In this document: in pieces, positions 25,911 through 34,291 of the stretch
Layout of the letters: every line of letters begins with the position of its first letter
Position numbering within the stretch: the stretch's first letter is position 1
Assembly: GCA_020636895.1 (NCBI GenBank)
Contig: JACJWZ010000001.1
Location: forward strand, 1,355,501-1,419,500
Direction of reading: 5' to 3'
DNA from: Thermoleophilales bacterium
Lineage (GTDB): Bacteria > Actinomycetota > Thermoleophilia > Solirubrobacterales > 70-9
Length of the DNA stretch: 64,000 bases
Program-made: the position numbers and the translations under genes
The notes under the pieces: model-generated
Told to the model about the DNA's origin: nothing
Seen by the model: only the letters and a program-made list of their open reading frames with translations
Database searches by the model: none

Positions 25911-27532
25911 CACTCCGCCCCCTGACGCTCGGCGCCGAGCAGCGCCGCCCCCTGCTCGGGGGTGACCGCCCGGCCGCCGGTGATGCGCGCTGTCTCGGTC
26001 GCGAAGTACCAACCGCCTCCGAGCGCCTCGCGGGGGTCGGCGTCGGCGATCACCCGGCCTCGGGCCAGCAACACGACCCGGGAAGCGAAGCGGGCGGCGA
26101 ACTCGACGTCGTGGGTCGCGACGACGACCGCCGATCCCGCCTCGGCCAGCTCCTCGATCCAGGCGGCCAGCTCGTCCTTGCGCGCGCGGTCGAGACCGCG
26201 GGTCGGCTCGTCCAGGCAGACGAGGCCCGGCGCTGCTCCGCCCGCGCCGCGGCCGGCCATCGCGATGGCGAGGGCGAGACGCTGGCGCTCGCCACCGGAG
26301 AGGTCGCGGGGGTCGGCGTCGGAGGAGACGTCGAGGCCGACGGCGGCGAGCGCGGCGCTCCCCGCCGCGCCGGGAAGCTCGTCGCCGACGCTCTCGCGAA
26401 CGAGGTAGTCGTCGGGTCGCTGCGAGAGCAGCGCGCACCCACCGGGTACTTCGATCGAGCCGAAGCTCGCCGGCAGGACCCCGGCGGCGGTGCGCAGCAG
26501 CGTGCTCTTGCCGGCGCCGTTGGGACCCATCAGCGCGACGCGCTCTCCCGCGGCGACCTCGACGTCCACCCCACGCAGCACCGGCCTCACCACCTCGGCC
26601 GTCTCGAGCTCGACCTGCAGGTTGCGCGCGCGGAGGGCGGCGCCTTCACGGCGCGCGGGCGCAGCCCCGGATGCGATGTGGGTACCGGAGCTCGCATCGT
26701 CCAGAAGGCCGAGGCCCCCAAGCTCCTCGCGGGCACGCTTGACGCTGACCGGGCTCGAGTCGATGCCGGCCAGCTCGAACAGCCGCGTGACCGGGGTGGC
26801 GAGCGCGGGCGCCGAGCGGCGCGCGTAGCTCCCGAAGTCATGAGCACGCCCATCGAAGACCTTGCTTCCGGCCTCAAGCGCGACGACGCGGTCCGCGGCC
26901 GCCAGGCAGCGCTCGAGCCGGTGCTCGCCGAGCAGGACCGCCACACCCCACTCCTCGTTGAGGCGGCGAAGAAGCGCGATCAGCTCGTCGCCGGCGACGG
27001 GGTCGAGCTGCGAGGTCGGCTCGTCGAGCAGGAGGAGCGGCGGGCCGGTGACCAAGGCCGCTCCGAGGGCGACGCGCTGCAGCTCGCCCCCCGAGAGCGA
27101 GTCGGTGGTGCGCTCGAGCAGCGCCTCGATGCCGAGCGCCAGGGCCGCCTCCTCAACCGCGCGGGCGGTCTCGACCGCGCCCGCGCCGCGCAGCTCCATC
27201 GGCAGCTCGAGCTCGGCGCCGACGGTGGTTGAGACGACCTGCGTCTCCGGCTCCTGGGCGACGAAGCCCACGGCGCTCGCGAGCTCGGCGGGCCCGGTGT
27301 CGCGGGTGGAGCGACCGCCGACGCGCATCTCCCCGGCGATCTCGCCGCCATGGAAGTGCGGGACGAGACCGCACGCCGCACGCAGCAGGGTGCTCTTGCC
27401 CGAACCCGAGCGGCCGGCGAGGACGACGAACTCGCCGGGTGCGATCTCGAGATCGATGCCGTCGAGCGCGAGCCTCGGCGCCTCCGGATACCGGTAGTCG
27501 AGTCCCTCACAGAGCAGCGCAGGTTCAGCCAA
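25907..27532 (-). CDS. ecfA: Fused double ECF ATPase (EcfA-EcfA')
   Basis: A 541-residue ABC ATPase containing two complete nucleotide-binding domains in one chain. Domain 1: Walker A AGRSGSGKST (about residues 38-47), signature LSGGELQRVALG, Walker B LLLLDEPTSQLDP. Domain 2: MGPNGAGKST (about 320-329), LSGGERQRLALA, LVCLDEPTRGLD. It energises the adjacent S and T components. The TTG at 27532 is the only plausible start near the domain (LAEPALLCEGLDYRYP); it overlaps the EcfT stop. Confidence 0.93.
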   Translation of the reverse strand: MAEPALLCEGLDYRYPEAPRLALDGIDLEIAPGEFVVLAGRSGSGKSTLLRAACGLVPHFHGGEIAGEMRVGGRSTRDTGPAELASAVGFVAQEPETQVVSTTVGAELELPMELRGAGAVETARAVEEAALALGIEALLERTTDSLSGGELQRVALGAALVTGPPLLLLDEPTSQLDPVAGDELIALLRRLNEEWGVAVLLGEHRLERCLAAADRVVALEAGSKVFDGRAHDFGSYARRSAPALATPVTRLFELAGIDSSPVSVKRAREELGGLGLLDDASSGTHIASGAAPARREGAALRARNLQVELETAEVVRPVLRGVDVEVAAGERVALMGPNGAGKSTLLRTAAGVLPASFGSIEVPGGCALLSQRPDDYLVRESVGDELPGAAGSAALAAVGLDVSSDADPRDLSGGERQRLALAIAMAGRGAGGAAPGLVCLDEPTRGLDRARKDELAAWIEELAEAGSAVVVATHDVEFAARFASRVVLLARGRVIADADPREALGGGWYFATETARITGGRAVTPEQGAALLGAERQGAEW

Positions 27533-28454
27533 CGCGGACCGCCTCTCCGACCGCCACCCGGGGACGCCGTCGCAATCGCAGGGACTCAACCGCAAAGGGC
27601 AGCCAGGAGAGCGCCACGATCGCCCCGGCGAGGGCGAACGTCGCCGCATCGGTGTCGGCGGCGACCGTCGGGTAGGCGTCGAAACCCCCAACGCCCGCGG
27701 CCGCCGCCGCGATCACCAGCGCCAGCGAGAGCAGGCCGCAGAGGAGCAGCGTGATCTCGCCGGCGACACGCCGGTGTCGCGGCATCCGCGAGCGCACCCC
27801 GAGCCCGTAGCCGCGCAGCTCGAGCGTCGCGGCGACGTCGACGGAGCGATCGAGGGCACCCGCGACGAGCCGGCGAGCGATCGCCGCCTTGCCGACCGGA
27901 GCGGCTGCCGGACCGCGCAGCCGGCCGGCCTCTTCGAGGCGAGCGGCATCGGCCGCGGCGAGGGGCACGAGGCGCGCGATCAGCGTCGCGGTGAGCGCCG
28001 AGCGGGCGGCGATGGGACGGATCGCGCGCAGGATCCGGTCGGGATCCACGCACGCCGACCAGACCGAGAAGACGAGCAGCGCGACGATGATCCGCAGCGC
28101 CAGCACCGCACCCTCGACCAGTGCCTCCAGGCTGACGTCGATCTGCCCGAGCACCGGCAGGTCCCAGCCCCGCCACAGGATGGTCGCGCCCCGCTGGGAG
28201 GCGATCGCGTTGACGGCGATCACCATGACCCCGAGACCAATCGACCAGCGCAGCGGCCCGCGCACGCTTGCGCCGGCACCGGAACCGGCACCGGCGATCA
28301 GCGCCGCAGCGCCCGCCGCGAGCAGGACGATCGGGTTGGCGAACGTGAAGGCGACGACGGCGAGCGGCATCAGGAACGCGGCGGCGATCCAAGGGCGAGC
28401 GGCGCCGAGCGGGCCGCGGCGTGGCGCGTAGGCGAGCGGCGCCGTCAAGCGCAC
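27525..28454 (-). CDS. ecfT: EcfT, ECF transporter transmembrane component
   Basis: A 309-residue membrane protein (five to six helices) with the cytoplasmic coupling region typical of EcfT/CbiQ: ARLVPLAAADAARLEEAGRLRG and the Ala-Arg-Gly-type coupling motif ATLELRGYGLGVRSRMP. It links the S component to the ATPases. The GTG start overlaps the stop of the DUF4430 lipoprotein, and its stop overlaps ecfA. Confidence 0.92.
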   Translation of the reverse strand: MRLTAPLAYAPRRGPLGAARPWIAAAFLMPLAVVAFTFANPIVLLAAGAAALIAGAGSGAGASVRGPLRWSIGLGVMVIAVNAIASQRGATILWRGWDLPVLGQIDVSLEALVEGAVLALRIIVALLVFSVWSACVDPDRILRAIRPIAARSALTATLIARLVPLAAADAARLEEAGRLRGPAAAPVGKAAIARRLVAGALDRSVDVAATLELRGYGLGVRSRMPRHRRVAGEITLLLCGLLSLALVIAAAAAGVGGFDAYPTVAADTDAATFALAGAIVALSWLPFAVESLRLRRRPRVAVGEAVRVG

Positions 28455-29446
28455 GTCGAAGCCCCCTCGTCGGCGACCGCGACCTCATCCGGCGCCGGCA
28501 TCGGAATCGGCTCGCCGGAGGGCCCGGCGGCGACCGCGTAGCGGTCCTGAAGCGTCTCCTCCCCGACGAGAGCGGCAGCCCGCCCAACCGCTTCGGGGGT
28601 GGTGCCGGCGACGACCCAGGTGGGCGGATCCTCGCGGTGGCGAAGCGCCGCCACGAAGCCGGCGTCGGAAAGCTCCAGCCGCGGCTTCGCGTCGGCGCCG
28701 AGGACGTCGAGCCGGTAGTCGTCCTCACCCCCGGTGCCGCAAGCAGCGACGGTCGCGTAGACGCCGCTGGTGGAGGGGTCGTCCTCGAGCTGGGACGCGG
28801 CGGGGTCGGCGCGCAGATCGGACCACTCACCGACGAGGATCCGCAGGGAGTCGCCGTCCACCTCGGGTTCGTCGAGGTCCCGGCGCTCGGCGTCGACACC
28901 GGCCCCTTCCAGCGCGCCGACCACGGTGTCGCAGGGGTCCCCCTGTCCGGCGGCACCGACGCACTCGAGCGTCACCGTCGGCGCCGGACCGCCGCTCTCG
29001 CCGTGCAGGAACGGCTCCGGGAAGGATCCGACAACCGCGGGCACGCGATAGGCCTGCTGCCAGTCGCGGTAGTCCCACCAGACCCGGTCGCCGGCGTGAA
29101 CGCGGGTCTCGCCGGCGCCGATCTCGGAGTAGTAGCCGTTGACGAAGAAGAACCAATCCTCCCCACCGCCCTGCACCGTGCTGCCGGCGACGCCGTCGAT
29201 CGAGTCGACGAAGTTGCCGCCGTACGACGTCTCGATCTCGGCGTTCTCGTCGAGGAAGCGGGTCACGGAATCGGACTCGGTGGGATCGGTGAGTGACGCT
29301 TCGACCATCAGCTCGGAGCCGAAGTCTCGCGTGACGCGCAGGCTCGCTTCCCCGGGCTCCGACTCGCCCGGCCCGAACCCGCAGCCGCCCGCCGCGACGG
29401 TGCCGATGAGCACCATCGCGACCAATGCGACTGCGGGCGGGCGAAT
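28445..29446 (-). CDS. DUF4430 lipoprotein, putative corrinoid-capture protein
   Basis: About 333 residues. A lipoprotein signal is visible: hydrophobic VALVAMVLIGTVAAGGC with a lipobox ending at Cys. It is followed by a DUF4430-type domain (ETSYGGNFVDSIDGVAG...DWFFFVNGYYSEIGAGETRVHAGDRVWWDYRDW, residues ~65-130), the fold shared with the beta domain of intrinsic factor/transcobalamin, then a second alpha/beta region (VTLECVGAAGQGDPCDTVVGALEGAGV...). Start is uncertain: no ATG/GTG/TTG gives a full signal peptide; an ATT at 29446, 5 nt after AAGGGGGG, does. A conservative start is ATG 29416. Confidence 0.82.
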   Translation of the reverse strand: MRPPAVALVAMVLIGTVAAGGCGFGPGESEPGEASLRVTRDFGSELMVEASLTDPTESDSVTRFLDENAEIETSYGGNFVDSIDGVAGSTVQGGGEDWFFFVNGYYSEIGAGETRVHAGDRVWWDYRDWQQAYRVPAVVGSFPEPFLHGESGGPAPTVTLECVGAAGQGDPCDTVVGALEGAGVDAERRDLDEPEVDGDSLRILVGEWSDLRADPAASQLEDDPSTSGVYATVAACGTGGEDDYRLDVLGADAKPRLELSDAGFVAALRHREDPPTWVVAGTTPEAVGRAAALVGEETLQDRYAVAAGPSGEPIPMPAPDEVAVADEGASTCA

Positions 29447-29457
29447 GGGAACCCCCC

Positions 29458-30390
29458 TTACTTGGCCTCTTGGACCTGCTCGCAGCCCTTGGCCTTGAAC
29501 CGGACGCCGCCCTTGACCTTGACGACGTCCCTGCCGCCACCGCAGAGGACGGTGACCGGCGCGTCGATCTTGATCTTGTCGTTGCCCTTGGTCCCGGCCA
29601 CGATCCCCGCGTAGCCGGCGGGGCACTTCTTGGCCCTCACGGTGCACACGGCGACCTCGTTGGAGGGAAGCGCGCCGTCGAGGGTCGCGGTGATGGCGAC
29701 GACCTTGCCGTCGGCGGCGACGACGGTCTTGCCCTTCGCGTCGGTCACGTCGTCGGCCCCGGTGACGCCGGCGCCGACCGCGGGGGTCTTCTTGCCGTTG
29801 GCGTCGTAGGAGACGACCTTGACGGGGATCTCACCGTTCTCGGCCTTCTTCGCCTTCAGGACCAACTCCGCCGGGGAGGGATCGTTGAAGTCCTCGACGA
29901 GGTACCAGAGGATCGAGTCGCCGGAACTGACCGCGGTGGAGTCGCCACCGGACTCGGCCTGAGCGTGGTTCACGTTCAGGGCCCAGAAGCCGGTTGACGG
30001 GGAGACGGCCTTGCCGATGCCGCAGAGCCCGAGGCCGAAGCTGAACGCGTCAGTGATCGACAGGGGCTTGATGGCCTTGTTCGTTGCGCCACCGTCGGCC
30101 AGCAGGCTGAAGGCGGTGGGCGCCGGGATCTCGACCTTGTCGCCGGAGCCGCCGTCGTCGGGGCCGAAGCAGGTCGCCTTCGGGTCGGTCTTGACCGTCA
30201 GCGGGCCACCTGTGTACTGCGTCTGCTCGGCGAGCACGCGGCCCTTGCCGTCGATCACCCGCAGCTCGGCGGGGACGGACTTGGTCTTGGTCTTGGCCGC
30301 CGAGGCGACCGAGCTGAACGAGACCGCGATCAGCAGCGACCCGACCATGGCGAATGCGACTGCGCGCGTACGTGAGTGATTGAGAGGCAT
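29458..30390 (-). CDS. Secreted DUF4430-like protein with RTX-like tail
   Basis: A 310-residue exported protein, first gene after the cobalamin riboswitch. Residues 1-33 are a Sec signal peptide ending SSVASAA. A DUF4430-like domain follows (APTAFSLLADGGA...PLSITDAFSFGLGLCGIGK...GFWALNVNHAQAESGGDSTAVSSGDSILWYL). The C-terminal part ends with a GTKGNDKI...LCGGGRDVVKVKGG segment resembling half a haemolysin-type calcium-binding repeat. ATG 30390 is preferred over GTG 30399 because the GGAAAGG ribosome site is spaced correctly for it. Likely role: extracellular corrinoid binding for the ECF system; inferred. Confidence 0.85.
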   Translation of the reverse strand: MPLNHSRTRAVAFAMVGSLLIAVSFSSVASAAKTKTKSVPAELRVIDGKGRVLAEQTQYTGGPLTVKTDPKATCFGPDDGGSGDKVEIPAPTAFSLLADGGATNKAIKPLSITDAFSFGLGLCGIGKAVSPSTGFWALNVNHAQAESGGDSTAVSSGDSILWYLVEDFNDPSPAELVLKAKKAENGEIPVKVVSYDANGKKTPAVGAGVTGADDVTDAKGKTVVAADGKVVAITATLDGALPSNEVAVCTVRAKKCPAGYAGIVAGTKGNDKIKIDAPVTVLCGGGRDVVKVKGGVRFKAKGCEQVQEAK

Positions 30391-30397
30391 GGATGCC

Positions 30398-30414
30398 ACC
30401 CTTTCCTCGAGGGT
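30398..30414 (-). promoter_or_regulatory. Hairpin enclosing the ribosome site (candidate riboswitch expression platform)
   Basis: A 5-bp inverted repeat (accct 30398-30402, agggt 30410-30414) encloses the GAGGAA part of the ribosome site of the first DUF4430 gene, 12 nt downstream of the cobalamin aptamer. A short ribosome-site hairpin just after the aptamer is the usual layout for translational control. The repeat is seen; the switching role is inferred. Confidence 0.4.
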
Positions 30415-30425
30415 TTACGTGGCTG

Positions 30426-30584
30426 CGGCCGGAGGTAGGTCTCCTGGCTTCCGGGTCGTGATGCCGCGCCTTCCCGGGGCCTCGTCGGCTCCCAGTGGCT
30501 GACTCGCGTCGTGCGACGTCCTCACCCGGTCACAGTGGCGGGACCGCGCCGGTTTCTCACCGGACTTCCCTGGCCCACCGGCCG
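30426..30584 (-). ncRNA. Cobalamin riboswitch
   Basis: On the minus strand the leader contains GTCCGGTGAGAAACCGGCG, CGGTCCCGCCACTGT, a second AGCCACTGGGAGCC-like block, and the B12 box AAGCCAGGAGACCTACC (30434-30450). These are the conserved core elements of the AdoCbl-type aptamer. The outer P1 stem pairs cggccgg (30426-30432) with ccggccg (30578-30584). It precedes the five-gene DUF4430/ECF operon and implies repression when cobalamin is abundant. Confidence 0.95.
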
Positions 30585-30640
30585 TATCTAGTTACTGCGT
30601 GGCAGCGTACCGGCCGCGCCGGGGGTCCGCGCCGAGGGCG

Positions 30641-31027
30641 CTACGACGAGCGCTCCTCCACGGTCCTCTGCAGCTGCTCGACGACCTCCGGCATGGCCCG
30701 GCGCATTCGCGGGATCTCCCAGTGCTCGATCTTGAGGGCGCGAAGCGTCGACGTCGCGACCACGGAAGCGGAGCGCTCCTGCTTCTCGAGCAATCCCTGC
30801 TCGCCGAAGACGTCGCCCGGCCCGAGCGTCGCGATCTCCTCGCCGGAGCGCTCGACCCTCGCCGTGCCCTCGTCGATCGCGTAGAAGTCGTTGGAGAAGC
30901 CGCCCTCCTGGATGATCGTCTTGCCCTCCGGGAACTCGACCAGCATCGTGTAGGGCGCGATCTTGTTCAAGGCGCTCTCTTCGACGTCCTTGAACAGGGC
31001 GAATCGCTTCAGGTTGCTGGCGTCCAT
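30641..31027 (-). CDS. Cyclic nucleotide-binding domain protein
   Basis: A 128-residue single cNMP-binding (CAP_ED) domain without a DNA-binding part. FALFKDVEESALNKIAPYTM starts the fold, the phosphate-binding cassette region is LGPGDVFGEQGLLEKQERSASVVATS with the GE-x-LL...R-x-AS pattern. ATG at 31027 with a GGAGG-type site before it. It could act as a small adaptor/sensor; no partner gene is evident. Confidence 0.88.
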   Translation of the reverse strand: MDASNLKRFALFKDVEESALNKIAPYTMLVEFPEGKTIIQEGGFSNDFYAIDEGTARVERSGEEIATLGPGDVFGEQGLLEKQERSASVVATSTLRALKIEHWEIPRMRRAMPEVVEQLQRTVEERSS

Positions 31028-31203
31028 TGGCTCCCTCCAGGTCGAGTCCCGGAGAAGCTATCCGATCGGGCCACGGATTTTGGTGCGATCGGGCGCGCGG
31101 GGTGGCGAGACGCCGGGAACCGCGTCGGGAAGAAGCCGGCGGAGGCCCCCGGGAGCAGGCCGCCACGCCACACGCGTGGACGCGCTGTAGACTCCTCGCA
31201 TTG

Positions 31204-32136
31204 ATGCGAACGATTATCAGTTTCATCTTGGCCGGCGCCGCGCTCGGCCTTCTCCTCTCCGCTTGCGGCGACTCCGGGGACGACTCGGGCGCCGCCGTAC
31301 ACGTGACCGCGACGACCCCGCAGGTCGCCGACTTCGTCCGCGAGGTGGGTGGTGACCGGGTCGCCGTGGACCAGATCCTCTCCCCCAGCTCCGACCCCCA
31401 CGAGTACGAGCCTCGACCCAGCGACGCGGCGACGCTGGCGGACGCCGACCTCGTCGTCAGCTCCGGCGGCGATCTCGATTCGTGGCTCGGGCAGGTGGTC
31501 GACGCGTCGGGTACGGATGCGACCGAGCTGACTCTCATCGACCACGTCGAGACGCGCACCGTCGATGGCGAGACCGATCCGCACTGGTGGCTCGACCCGC
31601 GCAACACCGAGCTCGCGGTCGGAGCCATCGCCGATGCGCTGGCGGAGGCCGACCCCGACGGCGCCGCCGGTTACCGCAGGCGGGCTGACGCCTACCTGAA
31701 GGAACTGCGCGACCTGGACAGCTCGATCGCCGCCTGCATGTCCGCCATCCCCGCGCCGGAGCGCAAGCTGGTCACGAGCCATGACGCCCTCGGCTACTAC
31801 GCCGACCGCTACGGGATCGAGGTGATCGGCGCTGCGATCCCGTCCCTGAGCACGCAGGGGCAGGCCTCCGCGGGCGAGACGGCAGACCTGGTCGACACGA
31901 TCAAGCGGACCGGCGTCAGCACCGTCTTCCCCGAGGAGGGAACGAGCGCGAAGCTCGAGCGAGCGATCGCCGACGAGGCCGGAGCGAAGGTGGGCGGCGA
32001 GCTCTGGACCGACACGCTCGGGCCGGACGGCTCCGACGGGGCGACCTACGTCGAAGCGATGAGGTCGAACACGGCGAAGCTCGCCGACGGCTTCACCGAC
32101 GGACGCGACGACTGCGCGGAGGCGCTGGGCGGATGA
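31204..32136 (+). CDS. znuA: ZnuA-like zinc-binding lipoprotein of an ABC transporter
   Basis: A 310-residue cluster A-I metal-binding lipoprotein. Signal and lipobox LGLLLSAC at residues 14-21, then HVTATTPQVADFVREVGGDRVAV, SPSSDPHEYEPRPSD (metal His), DPHWWLDPRN (second His), LVTSHDALGYYADRYG (third His) and VFPEEGTSAKLERAIADEAG. It delivers Zn(II), or possibly Mn(II), to the permeases encoded after zur. A Zur-type site covers the start codon, so the mRNA is probably leaderless and repressed by zinc. Confidence 0.92.
   Translation: MRTIISFILAGAALGLLLSACGDSGDDSGAAVHVTATTPQVADFVREVGGDRVAVDQILSPSSDPHEYEPRPSDAATLADADLVVSSGGDLDSWLGQVVDASGTDATELTLIDHVETRTVDGETDPHWWLDPRNTELAVGAIADALAEADPDGAAGYRRRADAYLKELRDLDSSIAACMSAIPAPERKLVTSHDALGYYADRYGIEVIGAAIPSLSTQGQASAGETADLVDTIKRTGVSTVFPEEGTSAKLERAIADEAGAKVGGELWTDTLGPDGSDGATYVEAMRSNTAKLADGFTDGRDDCAEALGG
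31205..31225 (+). promoter_or_regulatory. Zur-type operator over the znuA start
   Basis: This 21-bp stretch shares 15 of 21 positions with the one over the zur start (32642-32662). Common elements are TG-GAACG, TATC and TTTC. It begins at the second base of the znuA ATG. Regulation by the nearby Zur is inferred from the match and from family knowledge. Confidence 0.6.
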
Positions 32137-32144
32137 GCCGCGGC

Positions 32145-32663
32145 TCAGGAGCGGTGCGCGTGGGCGCAGGCGGGACAGGTGCCGCGGAGGACGACGTCGT
32201 GGGCGCCGACGCGGTAGTCGACCCGCTCGCCGAGGTCGTGGATAGCCCGCTCGAGACGCTCGTCGCTGAACGGCGTGACCCGTCCGCACGAGTCGCAGAC
32301 GAGGTGGTGATGATGGTGCTCGCCGCCGGGAAGCGCGGGCTCGTAGCGGGCGGAGCCGCCTCCCACGTCGAGGCGCTGGACGAGCCGCAGCTCGGTGAGC
32401 AGCTCGAGCGTCCTATATACGGTGGCGACGCCGACCGGCTTGCCCGCTGCCCGGAGCTCGTCCGCCATCTCACGCGCGCTGAGCACGCAGTCCTGGGAGC
32501 CGATCAGCTCGAGGACCGCGGCGCGTGGTGCGCTCGCCCGGTGGCCGGCCTTCCGCAGCGCGGCTTCGGCTCCCTCCACCCAGGAGCGGGCGGGCGGCGA
32601 GGAGACCGAGGTGGCGTGAGCCGAGGGCGAGTTCACAGCGCCGAAAACGATAGCCGTTCTCAT
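32145..32663 (-). CDS. zur: Zur, Fur-family zinc uptake regulator
   Basis: A 172-residue Fur-family repressor. N-terminal winged helix (GHRASAPRAAVLELIGSQDCVLSAREMADELRAAGKPVGVATVYRTLELL), then the metal-binding dimerisation domain with EHHHHHLVCDSCG and CPACAHAHRS: two CxxC pairs for structural zinc and the His cluster for sensing. ATG 32663 lies inside an operator and would need a leaderless transcript; GTG 32636 is the alternative. It lies convergent to znuA and divergent from the permease gene. Confidence 0.92.
   Translation of the reverse strand: MRTAIVFGAVNSPSAHATSVSSPPARSWVEGAEAALRKAGHRASAPRAAVLELIGSQDCVLSAREMADELRAAGKPVGVATVYRTLELLTELRLVQRLDVGGGSARYEPALPGGEHHHHHLVCDSCGRVTPFSDERLERAIHDLGERVDYRVGAHDVVLRGTCPACAHAHRS
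32642..32662 (-). promoter_or_regulatory. Zur-type operator over the zur start / permease promoter
   Basis: Near-palindromic 21 bp with gaaaacg and cgttctc arms (GA-AACG-N5-CGTT-TC), overlapping the zur ATG and lying in the 32-nt gap to the divergent permease. Matching site over znuA at 31205-31225. It would give zinc autoregulation of zur and control of the permease-ATPase genes. Confidence 0.65.
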
Positions 32664-32695
32664 TTAGGGCACGGCCGCTCGGATGGGCGCCGCGG

Positions 32696-33535
32696 ATGAT
32701 CGAGCCCTTCCAGTTCCCCTTCATGCAGCACGCCGCGCTGGAGATCGCGCTGCTCGCACCGCTCGCGGGGCTGCTCGGAGCCCAGATCGTGCTCCGGCGG
32801 CTCGCCTTCTTCACCCACAGCGTCGGCGCCGCCTCCTTCCCGGGATTGGTGATCGCGGGACCGCTGGGGATCCCACCCGCGTTGGCGGCCCTCGGCGTCG
32901 GCGGCGGGTTCGCGGCGCTGCTCGAGCGGCTCTCGAAGCGCGCCGGAGTGGCGGCGGACGCGGCGACGGCGCTCCTGCTCGTGCTCGCCCTCGCGATCGG
33001 GATCGTGCTTGCAAGCGACGTGTTCGAATCGGGGGCGAGCGTCGATCAGGCCCTCTTCGGCTCGCTGCTCGGGATCGGCACGAGCGAACTGCGCTTCTCC
33101 GCCGCGGCGCTCGCGGCGGCGCTGGTGGCGGCATTGTTCTTCCGCGACACGTGGATCGCTACGGGCTTCGATGCGCCGAGCGCGCGGGCCCTCGGGCTCC
33201 GCGCCGCAACCGCCGACCTCGTTCTCGTCGTCGTGATCGCCATCGCCGTGGTCGCCTCGCTCGATGCCGTCGGCTCGCTGCTGGTCTCGGCGATCTTCGT
33301 CGTCCCCGCCGCGACGGTCCGCCTGTTCGCGCGCAGCCTCCCCCAGCTCGAGCTGGGGGCGGCGGGCCTTGCGCTGGTGGAGGGAATCGGCGGACTGCTC
33401 CTCGCCTACGAGCTCGACGCGCCACCGGGCGCCGCGATCGCCGTACTCGGTGGCGCGGTGTTCGCGGCGGCCGCGCTGGCCCGTGCCCTCACCCTCCCCG
33501 CTCGCGAGCCCGCGACCCCGGAGGCGGCCGGGTGA
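32696..33535 (+). CDS. znuB: Zinc ABC transporter permease 1 (ABC-3 family)
   Basis: A 279-residue ABC-3 permease with about eight membrane segments. It opens FPFMQHAALEIALLAPLAGLLGAQIVLRRLAFFTHSVGAASFPG and carries the DAPSARALGLR coupling segment and DAVGSLLVSAIFVVPAATVRLF. It pairs with the second permease at 34292 as a heterodimer or serves separately. Its end overlaps the ATPase GTG. Confidence 0.92.
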   Translation: MIEPFQFPFMQHAALEIALLAPLAGLLGAQIVLRRLAFFTHSVGAASFPGLVIAGPLGIPPALAALGVGGGFAALLERLSKRAGVAADAATALLLVLALAIGIVLASDVFESGASVDQALFGSLLGIGTSELRFSAAALAAALVAALFFRDTWIATGFDAPSARALGLRAATADLVLVVVIAIAVVASLDAVGSLLVSAIFVVPAATVRLFARSLPQLELGAAGLALVEGIGGLLLAYELDAPPGAAIAVLGGAVFAAAALARALTLPAREPATPEAAG

Positions 33536-34284
33536 GCGCGGGCAAGGGCGAGAAGCTGCTCGAGGTGGAGGGCCTGAGCGCGGGCTACCGGCCCGGCGTG
33601 GCCGCGCTCAGCGACGTCACCTTCGAAGCGCCCGCGGGGAGCATCACGGCGGTCCTCGGCCCGAACGGCGGCGGCAAGACGACGCTCTTCCGCGCGCTCC
33701 TGGGAGAGACGCCGCAGCGCTCGGGCACGGTCCGGGTCAACGGCGCCGTCGCCTACGTGCCGCAGACCGAACGGGCGCGCCTCGACTTCCCCGTCAGCGC
33801 GCTCGACGTTGCGCGGATGGGCACGTACGCGGCGACTCCCTGGTGGCGGCCGAGCGGTCGCGCCGGCAGGGAGCGCGCCGAGGCCGCGCTCGAGAGGGTC
33901 GGGCTGGCCGACCGCGCCGGGGTCCGGTTCGGCGAGCTCTCCGGCGGCCAGCGCCAGCGCGTCCTGATCGCTCGCGCGCTCGCCCAGGACGCGCGGGTGC
34001 TGCTGCTCGACGAGCCGCTCAGCGGGGTCGACGGCCCTTCGGCGGAGCGGATCCTCGGGGTGCTCGCCGAACTCCGCGAGGACGGCCACGCGATGCTCGT
34101 CTCGACCCACGACATCCACCAGGCCCGGGCGTTCGACGCCGTCGTCTGCCTGCACGGCTCGCAGGTCGCCTTCGTCCCGCCGGCGGAGCTGACGCCGGAG
34201 CTCCTCGCCCGCACCTACGGCGGCGAGATGATCGTGCTCGACGGCGGCGAGCGCGCCGTCGTCGTCCAGCACCACGAGCACTGA
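33532..34284 (+). CDS. znuC: Zinc ABC transporter ATP-binding protein
   Basis: A 250-residue ABC ATPase: Walker A LGPNGGGKTTLF (residues ~43-54), Q-loop YVPQTERARLDFPV, signature LSGGQRQRVLIARALAQ, Walker B VLLLDEPLSGVD and the switch His STHDIHQAR. The GTG start overlaps the upstream permease stop; 7 nt separate it from the second permease. Confidence 0.95.
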   Translation: MSAGKGEKLLEVEGLSAGYRPGVAALSDVTFEAPAGSITAVLGPNGGGKTTLFRALLGETPQRSGTVRVNGAVAYVPQTERARLDFPVSALDVARMGTYAATPWWRPSGRAGRERAEAALERVGLADRAGVRFGELSGGQRQRVLIARALAQDARVLLLDEPLSGVDGPSAERILGVLAELREDGHAMLVSTHDIHQARAFDAVVCLHGSQVAFVPPAELTPELLARTYGGEMIVLDGGERAVVVQHHEH

Positions 34285-34291
34285 GGCGAAC

